Assembly (NCBI RefSeq): GCF_001022965.1
Contig: NZ_LECZ01000025.1
Location: 1 to 64,000 of the forward strand
Reading direction: 5' to 3'
DNA: 64,000 nucleotides
From: Enterobacter genomosp. O
Lineage (GTDB): Bacteria > Pseudomonadota > Gammaproteobacteria > Enterobacterales > Enterobacteriaceae
Numbering within the stretch: position 1 is the first letter of the stretch; every line of letters starts with the position of its first letter. Made by a program: the position numbers and the translations under genes. Under the pieces are notes generated by a model that had not been told where the DNA came from, made no database searches, and saw nothing but the letters and a program-made list of their open reading frames with translations. This document shows, piece after piece, positions 36,584-45,725 of the stretch.

Positions 36584-38167
36584 ATGCACAGTAATGTCTC
36601 CACACGCGGGATGGCCGTTGCGCCCCACCATCTTGCCAGCCAGAGCGCGCTAGCGGTGCTGCGCGAAGGCGGCAGCGCCATTGAAGCAATGGTCGCGGCT
36701 GCGGCCACCATCGCCGTGGTTTATCCGCACATGAACGGTCTCGGCGGGGACGGCTTCTGGCTCATCGTTCCCCCGCAGGGTGACCCGATCGCCATTGACG
36801 CCAGCGGCGCGGCCGGCTCTCTGGCAACCCTTGCCGCCTACGATGATGTGGCGCAAATCCCCCATCGGGGCCCCCGCGCGGCGCTGACCGTCGCCGGAAC
36901 GGTAAGCGGCTGGGACGAGGCGCTTAAGGTCTCGCGCGAGATGACCGGCAAGGCGCTGCCGCTGGCCCGCCTGCTGGCCGACGCCATTGACCATGCGCAA
37001 AACGGCACGCCGGTCACGCCGTCGCAGGCCCATGCCACGGCGAGCAAATTCGACGAGCTGAAAGATATCCCCGGTTTTGCGGAAACCTGGCTGGTGAACG
37101 GTAAGCCGCCAGAGGTCGGCAGCCGCTTTTATCAGCCGGCCATGGCGTCTACCCTTAAACGCCTGGCGGAAGACGGTCTGGACAGCTTTTACCGCGGCCC
37201 GCTGGCGGACGTGCTGGCGCACGGCATGGAGACGCTGGGCCTGCCCGTAACGCGGGACGATTTACACGCCCACGCCGCCCGGCGCACCGCGCCGCTGAAG
37301 CTGCAGCACCAGCAGGGGGAGATCTTTAACCACGCCCCGCCGACGCAGGGGCTGGTTTCGCTGGCGATACTCGGCATCACCGATCGGCTGAACATGGCGG
37401 AGGCCGACGACGCCGACACTATTCACCGCATCGTTGAAGCCACCAAGCTGGCTTTTGGCCTGCGCGATGCCCACATCACCGACCCGCGCGAGCTAAAAAC
37501 CGATATTCAGAACCTGCTTGACCCCGCGGTCCTTCAGGCGTTAGCCGACAAGGTTGACGACAGCCGCGCCGCCCCGTGGGGTAGCGGCAAAGGCCCCGGC
37601 GACACGGTGTGGATGGGCGTGATGGATAGCAGCGGCCTTGCCGTGTCGTTTATCCAGAGCATTTATCACGAGTTCGGCAGCGGCGTGGTGCTGCCCGATA
37701 CCGGCATCGTCTGGCAGAACCGCGGCGCGTCCTTCAGCCTCGATCCCAATCATCTTCTGGCCCTCGCGCCGGGCAAACAGCCTTTCCACACCCTGAACCC
37801 GGCGGCGGCGCGTCTTAAGGACGGGCGCGTGATGGTCTACGGCTCAATGGGCGGCGACGGGCAACCGCAGACCCAGGCCGCGCTCTTTACCCGCTACGCG
37901 ATCCAGGGCGTGCCCCTGCAGGAGAGCATCTCCCGCCCGCGCTGGCTGCTGGGACGCACCTGGGGGCAAACCTCGGACACGTTAAAGCTTGAAGGACGCT
38001 TTACCGCTGAAACGGTCGCCGCGCTGCGGGCGCGGGGGCATGAGGTGGAACGCTTCCCGGACTTTAGCGAAGCCATGGGCCACGCGGGGGCGATTGTCCG
38101 TCACCCCAACGGGCTGTTCGAAGGGGCATTTGACCCGCGCAGCAACGGCGCGTCCGCCGGATTCTGA
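36584..38167 (+). CDS. hpxW: Oxamate amidohydrolase HpxW
   Basis: A 527-residue Ntn-hydrolase of the gamma-glutamyltranspeptidase fold. The Klebsiella enzyme hydrolyses oxamate to oxalate and ammonia after self-cleavage; the predicted N-terminal nucleophile of the small subunit is Thr341 in GPGDTVWMGVMDSSG. GLGGDGFWLIVPP near residue 52 and YGSMGGDGQPQTQA near the C-terminus are family blocks. No signal peptide is visible, unlike true transpeptidases. TGAGGAC precedes the ATG. First gene of hpxWXYZ. Confidence 0.9.
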   Translation: MHSNVSTRGMAVAPHHLASQSALAVLREGGSAIEAMVAAAATIAVVYPHMNGLGGDGFWLIVPPQGDPIAIDASGAAGSLATLAAYDDVAQIPHRGPRAALTVAGTVSGWDEALKVSREMTGKALPLARLLADAIDHAQNGTPVTPSQAHATASKFDELKDIPGFAETWLVNGKPPEVGSRFYQPAMASTLKRLAEDGLDSFYRGPLADVLAHGMETLGLPVTRDDLHAHAARRTAPLKLQHQQGEIFNHAPPTQGLVSLAILGITDRLNMAEADDADTIHRIVEATKLAFGLRDAHITDPRELKTDIQNLLDPAVLQALADKVDDSRAAPWGSGKGPGDTVWMGVMDSSGLAVSFIQSIYHEFGSGVVLPDTGIVWQNRGASFSLDPNHLLALAPGKQPFHTLNPAAARLKDGRVMVYGSMGGDGQPQTQAALFTRYAIQGVPLQESISRPRWLLGRTWGQTSDTLKLEGRFTAETVAALRARGHEVERFPDFSEAMGHAGAIVRHPNGLFEGAFDPRSNGASAGF

Positions 38168-38177
38168 GGAGAAAACA

Positions 38178-38366
38178 ATGACGACACCACAACCCGACTG
38201 GCAAGCCTATCTTGCGCAAATGGAGTCCGTGCTCGGCGTGGCGCTGGACGATACCCGCCGCGCCGAGCTGCAGCTGCAGTTCAGCCGCATTGCCACCCTG
38301 GCCGCGCCGCTGATGGCGCTACCGCTCGACGACCGCCTGGAGATTGCAGGAGTGTACAAAGCATGA
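38178..38366 (+). CDS. hpxX: HpxX, small AtzG-like partner protein
   Basis: A 62-residue helical protein (LAQMESVLGVALDDTRRAEL, then LPLDDRLEIAGVYKA). It resembles AtzG, the small subunit that completes the AtzE amidase. It sits directly before the amidase gene with a 4-base ATGA overlap, so it is probably a subunit of HpxY. The usual small-gene dropout risk applies, but GAGGAG before the ATG and the operon position support it. Confidence 0.88.
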   Translation: MTTPQPDWQAYLAQMESVLGVALDDTRRAELQLQFSRIATLAAPLMALPLDDRLEIAGVYKA

Positions 38367-39760
38367 GGCTACACGAGATGAGTATCGGCGACATTCAGCA
38401 GGCGCTCAGCGCAGGCGAGCTGAGCGCCCGCGACATCGCCCGCCAGACGCTGGAGGCGATTGCGCGCGTTAACCCGCAGATCGGCGCCTGGACCGCGGTG
38501 ACGGAAGAGCGCATGCTCGCCGAGGCCGGAAACATCGATACCCTGCGGCGCGAGAAGCGCCCCCTCCCGCCGCTGGCGGGCGTGCCCTACGCGGTGAAGA
38601 ACCTGTTCGACGTTGCCGGCCATACCACCCTCGCCGGGGCCGAGCTGTTCAGCCAGCGCCCTGCCGCAGCCGCTGACAGCTTCGCGGTGCGCCAGCTGCG
38701 CAGCGCGGGCGGGCTGCTGACCGGCATGGTGAACATGGACGCCTACGCCTACGGCTTTACCACCGAAAACAGCCACTACGGCACGACGCGTAACCCGCAC
38801 GACCTCGCGCGCATTGCGGGCGGCTCGTCCGGCGGTTCGGCCGCCGCCGTGGCCACCGGGCTGGTGCACTTTTCGCTCGGGACCGACACCAACGGCTCGA
38901 TTCGCGTTCCGGCGTCCCTGTGCGGCATCTATGGCCTGAAGCCCACCTTTGGCCGCCTGTCGCGATCCGGCAGCCATCCGTTTGTCGCGAGTCTGGATCA
39001 CATCGGCCCCTTTGCCCGCCGGGTGTGCGATCTGGCGTCCGTGTACGACGCGCTTCAGGGGCGTGACGGCAGCGACGGTTTTCAGGCTGAGCATCCGCGC
39101 GAGCTGACGCGTCCCCTGCTCGACCGCGGCCTGGAGGGCCTGCGCTGCGCGGTACTGGGCGGTTATTTCACCACCTGGTGCAACAGTGACGCGCGCGACG
39201 CCGTGGCGCGGGTAGCGAAGGCGCTCGACGTGCAGAATGAGCTGCAGTTCCCGGACGCCGAGCTGGCGCGCGCCGCGGCGTTTATCATCAGCGCCTCCGA
39301 AGGGGGAAACCAATACCTGCCCGCGCTTCGCCGCGAGCCAGAGCGTTTTGAACCGCACTCCCGGGAACGGTTGCTGGCCGGCGCAATGATCCCCTCCGCC
39401 TGGTATATTCAGGCCCAGCGGTTTCGCGCGCACGCCCGGCAGGCATTTAAAACCCTCTTCGCGCAGGCCGACGTGCTGATCGCCCCGGCAACCCCGCGCA
39501 GCGCCACGCTGGCGGGCGAGCAAACCATGGAGATTAACGGCCAGCCGCTCCCCATTCGCGCCAGCATGGGCATGCTGACCCAGCCGATTTCGTTTTTAGG
39601 TTTGCCCGTGACCACCGTTCCGCTGCGCACCGCGCAGGGCGCGCCGATTGGTCTGCAGCTGATTGCCGCGCCGTTTAACGAGCAGGCCTGCCTGCGCGTC
39701 GCGCGCGTCCTGGAAGAGAGTGGAATCACCGATGCGCGCGCGGCGGAGGTGGCAGCATGA
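38363..39760 (+). CDS. hpxY: HpxY, AtzE-type amidase
   Basis: A 465-residue amidase-signature enzyme. The Lys-cisSer-Ser triad is visible: Lys in PYAVKNLFDVAG (about residue 75), and the two Ser in the IAGGSSGGSAAAVATG loop and its continuation GTDTNGSIRVPASLCG. AtzE cleaves a carboxylated biuret, so a substrate such as oxalurate fits the pathway, but this has not been settled to my knowledge. Overlaps hpxX and hpxZ by 4 bases on each side. Confidence 0.88.
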   Translation: MRLHEMSIGDIQQALSAGELSARDIARQTLEAIARVNPQIGAWTAVTEERMLAEAGNIDTLRREKRPLPPLAGVPYAVKNLFDVAGHTTLAGAELFSQRPAAAADSFAVRQLRSAGGLLTGMVNMDAYAYGFTTENSHYGTTRNPHDLARIAGGSSGGSAAAVATGLVHFSLGTDTNGSIRVPASLCGIYGLKPTFGRLSRSGSHPFVASLDHIGPFARRVCDLASVYDALQGRDGSDGFQAEHPRELTRPLLDRGLEGLRCAVLGGYFTTWCNSDARDAVARVAKALDVQNELQFPDAELARAAAFIISASEGGNQYLPALRREPERFEPHSRERLLAGAMIPSAWYIQAQRFRAHARQAFKTLFAQADVLIAPATPRSATLAGEQTMEINGQPLPIRASMGMLTQPISFLGLPVTTVPLRTAQGAPIGLQLIAAPFNEQACLRVARVLEESGITDARAAEVAA

Positions 39761-40143
39761 TGAATCACGATGACATTAACCTCCCGTGGGTGGTTGCAGA
39801 GGTGACGGCCTCGTTTTACCGCTATGAAGACGCCCTGGTGAGCAACAACGTTGCGGTGCTGGACGAGCTGTTCTGGCACGACAAAAACACGGTGCGTCTG
39901 GGGGCGGGTGAAAACCTGTACGGGATTGATGAAATCCGCGCCTTTCGGGCGGCGCGCCCGTCCGCCGGTTTACAGCGGACGCTGCGCCACACAGTGATCA
40001 CCACCTTCGGTGAGGATTACGCGGTGTGCAGCACCGAATTTACCCGCGAGGGGACGGAACGCATTGGCCGCCAGCAGCAGACGTGGGTGCGGTTTGCTTA
40101 CGGCTGGCGGATAGTGGCGGCGCAGGTGAGTTTGATGGTGTAA
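39757..40143 (+). CDS. hpxZ: HpxZ, AtzH-like protein (NTF2-like fold)
   Basis: A 128-residue DUF3225/SnoaL-like protein (FYRYEDALVSNNVAVLDELF, then VRLGAGENLYGIDEIRAFRA). AtzH, its counterpart in cyanurate degradation, hydrolyses a dicarboxyurea. It completes hpxWXYZ; role probably in oxalurate breakdown. Start overlaps hpxY stop (ATGATG). A REP element follows. Confidence 0.87.
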   Translation: MMNHDDINLPWVVAEVTASFYRYEDALVSNNVAVLDELFWHDKNTVRLGAGENLYGIDEIRAFRAARPSAGLQRTLRHTVITTFGEDYAVCSTEFTREGTERIGRQQQTWVRFAYGWRIVAAQVSLMV

Positions 40144-40156
40144 CGCTGAAAAACCT

Positions 40157-40244
40157 GCCCGGTGGCGCTGCGCTTACCGGGCCTACAATGTCCCGTATGC
40201 TCTGCGGGTCCTGTAGGCCGGGTAAGGCGCAGCCGCCACCCGGC
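40157..40244. repeat. REP/BIME palindrome 3
   Basis: GCCCGGTGGCGCTGCGCTTA and inverted AAGGCGCAGCCGCCACCCGGC arms with GGGCCTAC...GTAGGCC inside, between the converging hpxZ and allantoinase genes. Confidence 0.85.
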
Positions 40245-40258
40245 AAAACACGGCGCAA

Positions 40259-41191
40259 TTATTTCTGAAACGGATGCACCTCCCGCCAGTGGTCAGCAAT
40301 CTGCTGGCGGGTACAGACCCACACCCGCTCGTGCTGCTGCACGTAATCCAGGAACCGCTGCAGCGCGCGAAAACGCCCCGGACGCCCGAGCAGGCGGCAG
40401 TGCATGCCGATGGACATCATCTTCGGCGCGCTTTCCCCCTCTTCGTACAGCACGTCAAAACTGTCCTTCAGATAGGTATAAAACTGCTCGGCGGTATTAA
40501 ACCCCTGAGCGGTGGCGAAGCGCATGTCGTTCGCATCCAGCGTATAGGGCACAATCAGGTGAGGTTTGCGGGTGCCGTCGCTGCAGGCCACTTCCGTCCA
40601 GAAGGGCAGGTCGTCGCCGTAGTAGTCGCTGTCGTAGTCGAAGCCGCCGTGTTCCACCACCAGCTGACGCGTGCTGGGGCTGTCGCGCCCGGTGTACCAG
40701 CCGGTTGGCGGCTTGCCGAAGAGGTCGCTCAGAACGTGCACCGCTTTATGCAGGTGTTCGCGCTCCTGGCTGATATCCATGTTCTGATAGTGGATCCAGC
40801 GCCAGCCGTGACTGACCACGTCGTAGTCCGCCGCTTTGATAGCCTCAACGATCTCCGGATGACGCGCCAGCGCCATCGCCACGCCGAAGACCGTCAGCGG
40901 CAGGCCGCGCTTTTGAAATTCACCGTGGATCCGCCAGAACCCGGCGCGGCTGCCGTATTCGTAGAGCGAGTCCATCGACATGTGTCTGTCCGGGTAGCTG
41001 GCCGCGCCGATGATGTCCGACAGGAACTGCTCCGACCCGGCATCGCCGTGCAGAACGTGGTTTTCCGCCCCCTCCTCATAATTGAGCACAAACTGCACCG
41101 CGATGCGCGCCTGATTCGGCCACCGCGCGTGCGGCGGTTTGCCCGCGTAACCGCGCAGATCCCGCGGGTAATCCTGTTCAAAAAGCCCCAT
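40259..41191 (-). CDS. hpxB: Allantoinase, PuuE type (HpxB)
   Basis: A 310-residue polysaccharide-deacetylase-fold allantoinase (also called puuE) that opens the allantoin ring to allantoate without the metal centre of classical allantoinases. YPRDLRGYAGKPPHARWPN at the N-terminus, FVLNYEEGAENHVL and the motif HGWRWIHYQNM are characteristic. Third gene of hpxSAB, 14 bases after hpxA. Confidence 0.92.
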   Translation of the reverse strand: MGLFEQDYPRDLRGYAGKPPHARWPNQARIAVQFVLNYEEGAENHVLHGDAGSEQFLSDIIGAASYPDRHMSMDSLYEYGSRAGFWRIHGEFQKRGLPLTVFGVAMALARHPEIVEAIKAADYDVVSHGWRWIHYQNMDISQEREHLHKAVHVLSDLFGKPPTGWYTGRDSPSTRQLVVEHGGFDYDSDYYGDDLPFWTEVACSDGTRKPHLIVPYTLDANDMRFATAQGFNTAEQFYTYLKDSFDVLYEEGESAPKMMSIGMHCRLLGRPGRFRALQRFLDYVQQHERVWVCTRQQIADHWREVHPFQK

Positions 41192-41205
41192 GCCACCCCC
41201 AAAAT

Positions 41206-41949
41206 TTAAAATGGATTCAATGCCTGAAATTGTCCGCTTAACGCTTTTTTCTCCGGGAACGCCAGGTCCCCGTGCTTGCTGGTCGACAGCCCCAGCGCCA
41301 CAAGCGATTCCACCATCTTTACCGCCGCACTGACGCCGTCGATCACCGGCACGCGCAGCTCGCGCGTCAGCTCCTGCGCCAGCGTCGCCATGCCGCCGCA
41401 GCCCAGCACGATGGCGCCGCAGCCGTCCTCTTTCAGCGCCTGTATACAGCGCGCGCGCACTTTCTCCTGCGCCAGACCGGAGCCGTCCTCCAGCGCCAGC
41501 ACCGGGAGATCGATAGCGTGCAGCGCCGCGCAGCGATCGTGAAAGCCATACTGGTGCAGAAGATGGCGGGCAATGATCAGCGTGCGCGGCAGCGTGGTGA
41601 CTACCGAGAAGCGCGTCGCCACCAGCGTGGCCATATGCATGGCGGCTTCGGCGATGCCGACCACCGGCCCCTGCGCCAGCTCGCGCGCCGCCAGCAGGCC
41701 CGGGTCGCCAAAGCAGGCGATGACGTGACCGTCCACGCCCTGCTCTCTGCCGAGCTTGACCTGTTCGAGAACCCCCACGGCGGCGATGGCCTCGTCAAAG
41801 TGGCCCTCTATAGACGGCACGCCCGCGCTCGGGCAGACCGCGAGAATTTCCGTGCCCGGTGCCGCCACCGCGCGGGCCGCCGCGCCGATGGTTTCCGTCA
41901 TCGCGAGGCTGGTATTGGGGTTTATGACTTGTATACAGACAGAGGACAT
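41206..41949 (-). CDS. hpxA: Allantoin racemase HpxA
   Basis: A 247-residue Asp/Glu/hydantoin racemase-family enzyme that interconverts S- and R-allantoin. The two catalytic cysteines lie in VIACFGDPGLLAAR and IVLGCGGMATLA. INPNTSLAMTETIG forms the N-terminal substrate loop. The ATG overlaps the hpxS stop by one base. Acts just before the allantoinase. Confidence 0.92.
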   Translation of the reverse strand: MSSVCIQVINPNTSLAMTETIGAAARAVAAPGTEILAVCPSAGVPSIEGHFDEAIAAVGVLEQVKLGREQGVDGHVIACFGDPGLLAARELAQGPVVGIAEAAMHMATLVATRFSVVTTLPRTLIIARHLLHQYGFHDRCAALHAIDLPVLALEDGSGLAQEKVRARCIQALKEDGCGAIVLGCGGMATLAQELTRELRVPVIDGVSAAVKMVESLVALGLSTSKHGDLAFPEKKALSGQFQALNPF

Positions 41950-42665
41950 TACGACTCCTTGTGGCCGGCAAACAGCCGGGCAAAATCAGGCAGGCACTCG
42001 CCCGCACGCTCGAAGCAGAGGCTGGCGACGATATGTTCAAAATGGTGCATGAGGGCATCGCTTAGCGGCTGGAGCGCCTTCTGGCGCAGCAGATCCACAA
42101 GCTGTTCGTGATCGTTGCAGCGACAGCCCTGACGCCACGGCGCGCCCCAGGTGGCAATCACCAGCGAGGAGCGCTGGCTCAGGCCGGTCACCATCTCCGT
42201 CAGCACCTGGTTGCCGGAGATCGCCTGCAGCTGAATATGGAAATTGGCAGAGTGGCGGATCGCCGCCGGGCCGTCGTACGCCTCGTGCGCCTGCTGCTCC
42301 TGGCGAATAATGGCTTCCAGCGCGGCAAGGTGCGGCGGCTGACAGTGCGCCAGCACGTCCGGCAGGTTGGCGACCTCCAGCAGCGCGCGGGTGCGGAAGA
42401 TGTGCCGCGCCTCTTCAACCGTCGGGCTGGCCACGTGTGCACCACGCTTGGGCGTTAAGGTCACCATTTGCACAGCGGCGAGTCGCTGAAGCACCTTGCG
42501 GATGCCCGTGCGGCTCACGCCAAAGACCTCGGCCAGCGCCTCTTCCGGCAATTTACTTCCCGGCAGCAGCTGATGTTCGACTATCGCGGTCATCAGCGCC
42601 TGAAAGATCGATTCATCTTTGTCATGCAGGTCTGGCGCGGTCTGCAGGGCATTTATATTGTTCAT
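41949..42665 (-). CDS. hpxS: GntR-family regulator HpxS
   Basis: A 238-residue FadR-subfamily GntR protein: winged helix EEALAEVFGVSRTGIRKVLQRLAAVQMVTL (residues 40-70, quoted region approximate) and an FCD effector domain with metal-ligand His residues (HSANFHIQL). It leads hpxSAB and is divergent from the permease gene hpxC. GTATAC and GCATAC motifs at about 42693-42727 in the intergenic gap may be its operator. Known in Klebsiella as regulator of hpxSAB with allantoin as likely effector. Confidence 0.88.
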   Translation of the reverse strand: MNNINALQTAPDLHDKDESIFQALMTAIVEHQLLPGSKLPEEALAEVFGVSRTGIRKVLQRLAAVQMVTLTPKRGAHVASPTVEEARHIFRTRALLEVANLPDVLAHCQPPHLAALEAIIRQEQQAHEAYDGPAAIRHSANFHIQLQAISGNQVLTEMVTGLSQRSSLVIATWGAPWRQGCRCNDHEQLVDLLRQKALQPLSDALMHHFEHIVASLCFERAGECLPDFARLFAGHKES

Positions 42666-42742
42666 TAACCACTCCGTCTTTTACTTTTCGTTATCGAATC
42701 GTATACATAAAAATAAAATATTGCATACAAGATTTATTATTT

Positions 42743-42758
42743 TGGCCTGGATCCTGCA
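42743..42758 (+). promoter_or_regulatory. Possible sigma-54 promoter of hpxC
   Basis: TGGCCT-GGATC-CTGCA keeps the invariant GG and GC at the right spacing but has three mismatches to the consensus. It lies 52 bases before the hpxC ATG. Confidence 0.45.
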
Positions 42759-42809
42759 ACACCGTCTGCACTCCCACTTAACGGGTTTTCATTCACAGGA
42801 GCAGGTTTC

Positions 42810-44306
42810 ATGCCAAACAGTCAAAACGCGCAGCAGGGTACGGCCGCTGATTCCGGTGCGGTTTACAGCCCACGTCTTTGCAATGAGGATCTGGCACCGA
42901 CGCGTGACCAGAACTGGAGCTGGTACAACATCTTTTCGTTCTGGATGTCGGACGTCCACAGCATGGGGGGTTACGTTGTCGCCGCGAGCTTCTTTACGCT
43001 CGGGCTGGCAAGCTGGCAGGTGCTGCTTTGCCTGCTGGTGGGGATTTGCATCGTGCAGCTGTGCGCCAACCTGGTGGCCAAACCGAGCCAGATGGCGGGC
43101 GTGCCCTATGCGGTGATCAGCCGTCAGGCCTTTGGCGTCTTTGGGGCCAATATTCCGGCGGTGATCCGCGGCCTTATCGCCTTTGCGTGGTACGGGATTC
43201 AGACCTATCTGGCCGCCAACGCCCTGATGCTGGTGGCGCTGAAGTTTTGGCCGTCGCTCTCTTCGCTCACCACCGGCGCGTTCCTCGGCCTGTCGCACCT
43301 GGGCTGGATCTGCTTTGCCATCATGTGGGTCCTGCAGGCGATGGTCTTCTGGCACGGCATGAGCGCCATTAAGCGCTTTATTGATATCGCCGGTCCGGCG
43401 GTCTACGTGGTGATGCTGGCCCTCGCAGGCTGGATTGTATACAGGACCGGTTTTGACGGGATCTCCTTTACCCTCGCCAGCAAATCCCTGAGCGCGGGCG
43501 AGCAAACCTGGCAGATGATCACCGCGACCGCGCTGGTGGTTTCGTACTTCTCCGGCCCGCTGCTCAACTTTGGCGACTTCTCCCGCTACGGGAAAAGCAT
43601 GGGGGAAATACGCCGCGGCAACCGCTGGGGTCTGCCGTTTAACTTCCTGCTGTTCTCCATCGTCACCGTGGTGATTGTCTCCGGCACCCAGTCGCTGTTT
43701 GGCCGCATGATCACCGACCCGATTGAAACCGTCAGCCGCGTGGGTAACGATCTGGCCGTGGCGATTGGCCTGCTGACGATGATCACCGCCACCATTGGGA
43801 TCAACATCGTGGCGAACTTCGTCTCCCCGGCGTTTGATTTCTCTAACTGCTCGCCGCAGAAGATCAGCTTCCGCACCGGGGGGATGATTGCCGCCGTCGG
43901 CTCGATCCTGCTCACCCCGTGGAACCTGTTCAACTCACCGGAGCTTATCCACTACACCCTCGACGTGCTTGGGGCGTTTATCGGCCCGCTGTTCGGCATT
44001 CTGATTGCCGACTTCTACCTGATTAAACGCGGCAAGGTATCGGTCGACGATCTGTTCGATGACACGCCAAAGGGCAAATACTGGTACCGCAACGGCTTTA
44101 ACCCGAAAGCCATTGGCGCGCTGATCCCATCCGTTGCCGTCGGTCTTGTGATTAGCTTTATCCCGGGCCTGCATGAGGTGGCGAACTTCAGCTGGTTCAT
44201 CGGCGTCTTCCTCGGCGGCGTCACCTATCGCTGGCTGGCGCGGGAAGAGCGCGAGACGGCAGGCGCGACGTCGTTCAGCTCCCGCGTGGCGACGCAAAAA
44301 GAGTAA
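42810..44306 (+). CDS. hpxC: Allantoin permease, NCS1 family (HpxC)
   Basis: A 498-residue NCS1 transporter with about twelve helices. LCNEDLAPTRDQNWSWYNIFSFWMSD (start of helix 1, quoted region approximate) and GIQTYLAANAL are typical of PucI/allantoin permeases. It stands between allantoin-converting genes and is divergent from hpxS. AGGAG precedes the ATG. Uptake of allantoin by proton or sodium symport is inferred from the family. Confidence 0.87.
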   Translation: MPNSQNAQQGTAADSGAVYSPRLCNEDLAPTRDQNWSWYNIFSFWMSDVHSMGGYVVAASFFTLGLASWQVLLCLLVGICIVQLCANLVAKPSQMAGVPYAVISRQAFGVFGANIPAVIRGLIAFAWYGIQTYLAANALMLVALKFWPSLSSLTTGAFLGLSHLGWICFAIMWVLQAMVFWHGMSAIKRFIDIAGPAVYVVMLALAGWIVYRTGFDGISFTLASKSLSAGEQTWQMITATALVVSYFSGPLLNFGDFSRYGKSMGEIRRGNRWGLPFNFLLFSIVTVVIVSGTQSLFGRMITDPIETVSRVGNDLAVAIGLLTMITATIGINIVANFVSPAFDFSNCSPQKISFRTGGMIAAVGSILLTPWNLFNSPELIHYTLDVLGAFIGPLFGILIADFYLIKRGKVSVDDLFDDTPKGKYWYRNGFNPKAIGALIPSVAVGLVISFIPGLHEVANFSWFIGVFLGGVTYRWLAREERETAGATSFSSRVATQKE

Positions 44307-44316
44307 CCTCTCCTTT

Positions 44317-44341
44317 CGGGCCGCAGCTTATCTGCGGCCCG
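44317..44341 (+). terminator. Hairpin terminator after hpxC
   Basis: CGGGCCGCAG-CTTAT-CTGCGGCCCG, a perfect 10-bp GC-rich stem 10 bases after the hpxC stop, followed by TTCATTCT. It separates hpxC from the guaD promoter. Confidence 0.75.
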
Positions 44342-44348
44342 TTCATTC

Positions 44349-44364
44349 TGGCACCGTTCTTGCT
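44349..44364 (+). promoter_or_regulatory. Sigma-54 promoter of guaD
   Basis: TGGCAC-CGTTC-TTGCT is a full match to the -24/-12 consensus, 42 bases before the guaD ATG and directly behind the hpxC terminator. Confidence 0.85.
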
Positions 44365-44405
44365 GAGCCTTATCACCCCGTGATGTACACAATAAGGCAG
44401 GAACC

Positions 44406-45725
44406 ATGATGGATTACCAGACTGCGATCCGCGGCGCATTTTTTGACATTGCCCAGGTCTGCGACAGCGCAGACGCGATTGCCCGGCACGCGCGCTATCT
44501 TGAGGACGGGGTGCTGTTTATACAGAACGGAAAAATTCTGGCGCACATGGCGTGGCAGGAGGGCGAGCAGTATCTTGACCCTCATAAAGGCTATACCGAC
44601 CTGCGCGGTAAGCTACTGCTGCCCGGTTTTGTCGACACCCACGTCCATTACCCGCAAACGGAGATGATCGGCGCCTTTGGCGAACAGCTGCTGGAGTGGC
44701 TGACCACCTACACCTTTCCGGTTGAGAGCCAGTTTGCTGATGAAGCCTACGCGAAAGAGATCGCCGAATTTTTCATTCAGCAACTGGTGAGCAACGGCAC
44801 CACCACCGCGCTGGTGTTTTGCACGCTGCATCCGGAATCGGTCGAGGCGCTGTTTACCGAAGCCCTGCGCCTGAACATGCGCCTTATCGCCGGCAAGGTG
44901 ATGATGGACAGACACGCGCCGGACTACCTGAGCGAAGACGCGAAGCAGAGCTACCGGCAGACGCGGGCGCTGATCCAACGCTGGCACCACCGGGGGCGGC
45001 TGGGCTATGCCATTACGCCGCGCTTTGCCCCGACGTCATCCCCCGAGCTGCTCGCCGCGGTCAGCCTGCTCAGAGAGGAGTTCCCGGATACCTGGCTGCA
45101 GACCCATCTGAGCGAAAACCCTAACGAAGTGGCCTGGGTGAGCGACCTCTGGCCGGAGCACGAGCGCTATCTGGACGTGTATCACCACTACGGCCTGACC
45201 GGCGAGCGCAGCGTGTTTGCCCACGCGATTCACCTTCACCACAGCGAGTGGCAGTGCCTGCATGACACCGGTTCGGCGGTGGCGTTTTGCCCCACCTCGA
45301 ACCTGTTTCTCGGCAGCGGGCTGTTTCGCCTGCCCGCCTGCTGGCAGCACCGGGTGCGGATGGGCATCGGCACCGACGTCGGTGCGGGCACCACCTTCAG
45401 CATGCTGCGCACCCTGGGGGAAGCGTACAAGGTCGGTCAGCTTCAGAGCTACCGCCTGCGCGCCAGCGAGGCATTTTACCACGCCACGCTGGGCGGCGCG
45501 CACGCCCTCAGGCTCGACGATAAGATTGGCAACTTCGCGCCCGGCAAAGAGGCGGATTTTGTGGTTATCGACCCCGACGTGACGCCGCTGCAGCGCCTGC
45601 GCAACCGCCGCTGCAAGGATATTTACGAGCAGCTTTTTGTGCTGATGACTTTGGGCGACGAGCGCAACATCAGCGAGACCTGGGTTAACGGCGAGCGGGT
45701 ATGGTCAACTGCCCCGGTAGGTTGA
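44406..45725 (+). CDS. guaD: Guanine deaminase
   Basis: A 439-residue amidohydrolase-superfamily zinc enzyme converting guanine to xanthine. Zinc ligands and substrate residues are in LLPGFVDTHVHYPQTEMIGA (HxH), LQTHLSENPNEV, VFAHAIHL and MGIGTDVGAG. It feeds guanine into the hpx pathway. Its last 21 bases overlap the end of the converging hpxT. Confidence 0.93.
   Translation: MMDYQTAIRGAFFDIAQVCDSADAIARHARYLEDGVLFIQNGKILAHMAWQEGEQYLDPHKGYTDLRGKLLLPGFVDTHVHYPQTEMIGAFGEQLLEWLTTYTFPVESQFADEAYAKEIAEFFIQQLVSNGTTTALVFCTLHPESVEALFTEALRLNMRLIAGKVMMDRHAPDYLSEDAKQSYRQTRALIQRWHHRGRLGYAITPRFAPTSSPELLAAVSLLREEFPDTWLQTHLSENPNEVAWVSDLWPEHERYLDVYHHYGLTGERSVFAHAIHLHHSEWQCLHDTGSAVAFCPTSNLFLGSGLFRLPACWQHRVRMGIGTDVGAGTTFSMLRTLGEAYKVGQLQSYRLRASEAFYHATLGGAHALRLDDKIGNFAPGKEADFVVIDPDVTPLQRLRNRRCKDIYEQLFVLMTLGDERNISETWVNGERVWSTAPVG

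Noticed and set aside
38369-39523. Open frame of about 384 codons antisense to hpxY
   Set aside because: Shadow frame of the amidase gene; basic, Gly/Ala/Arg-rich translation without domain signature.
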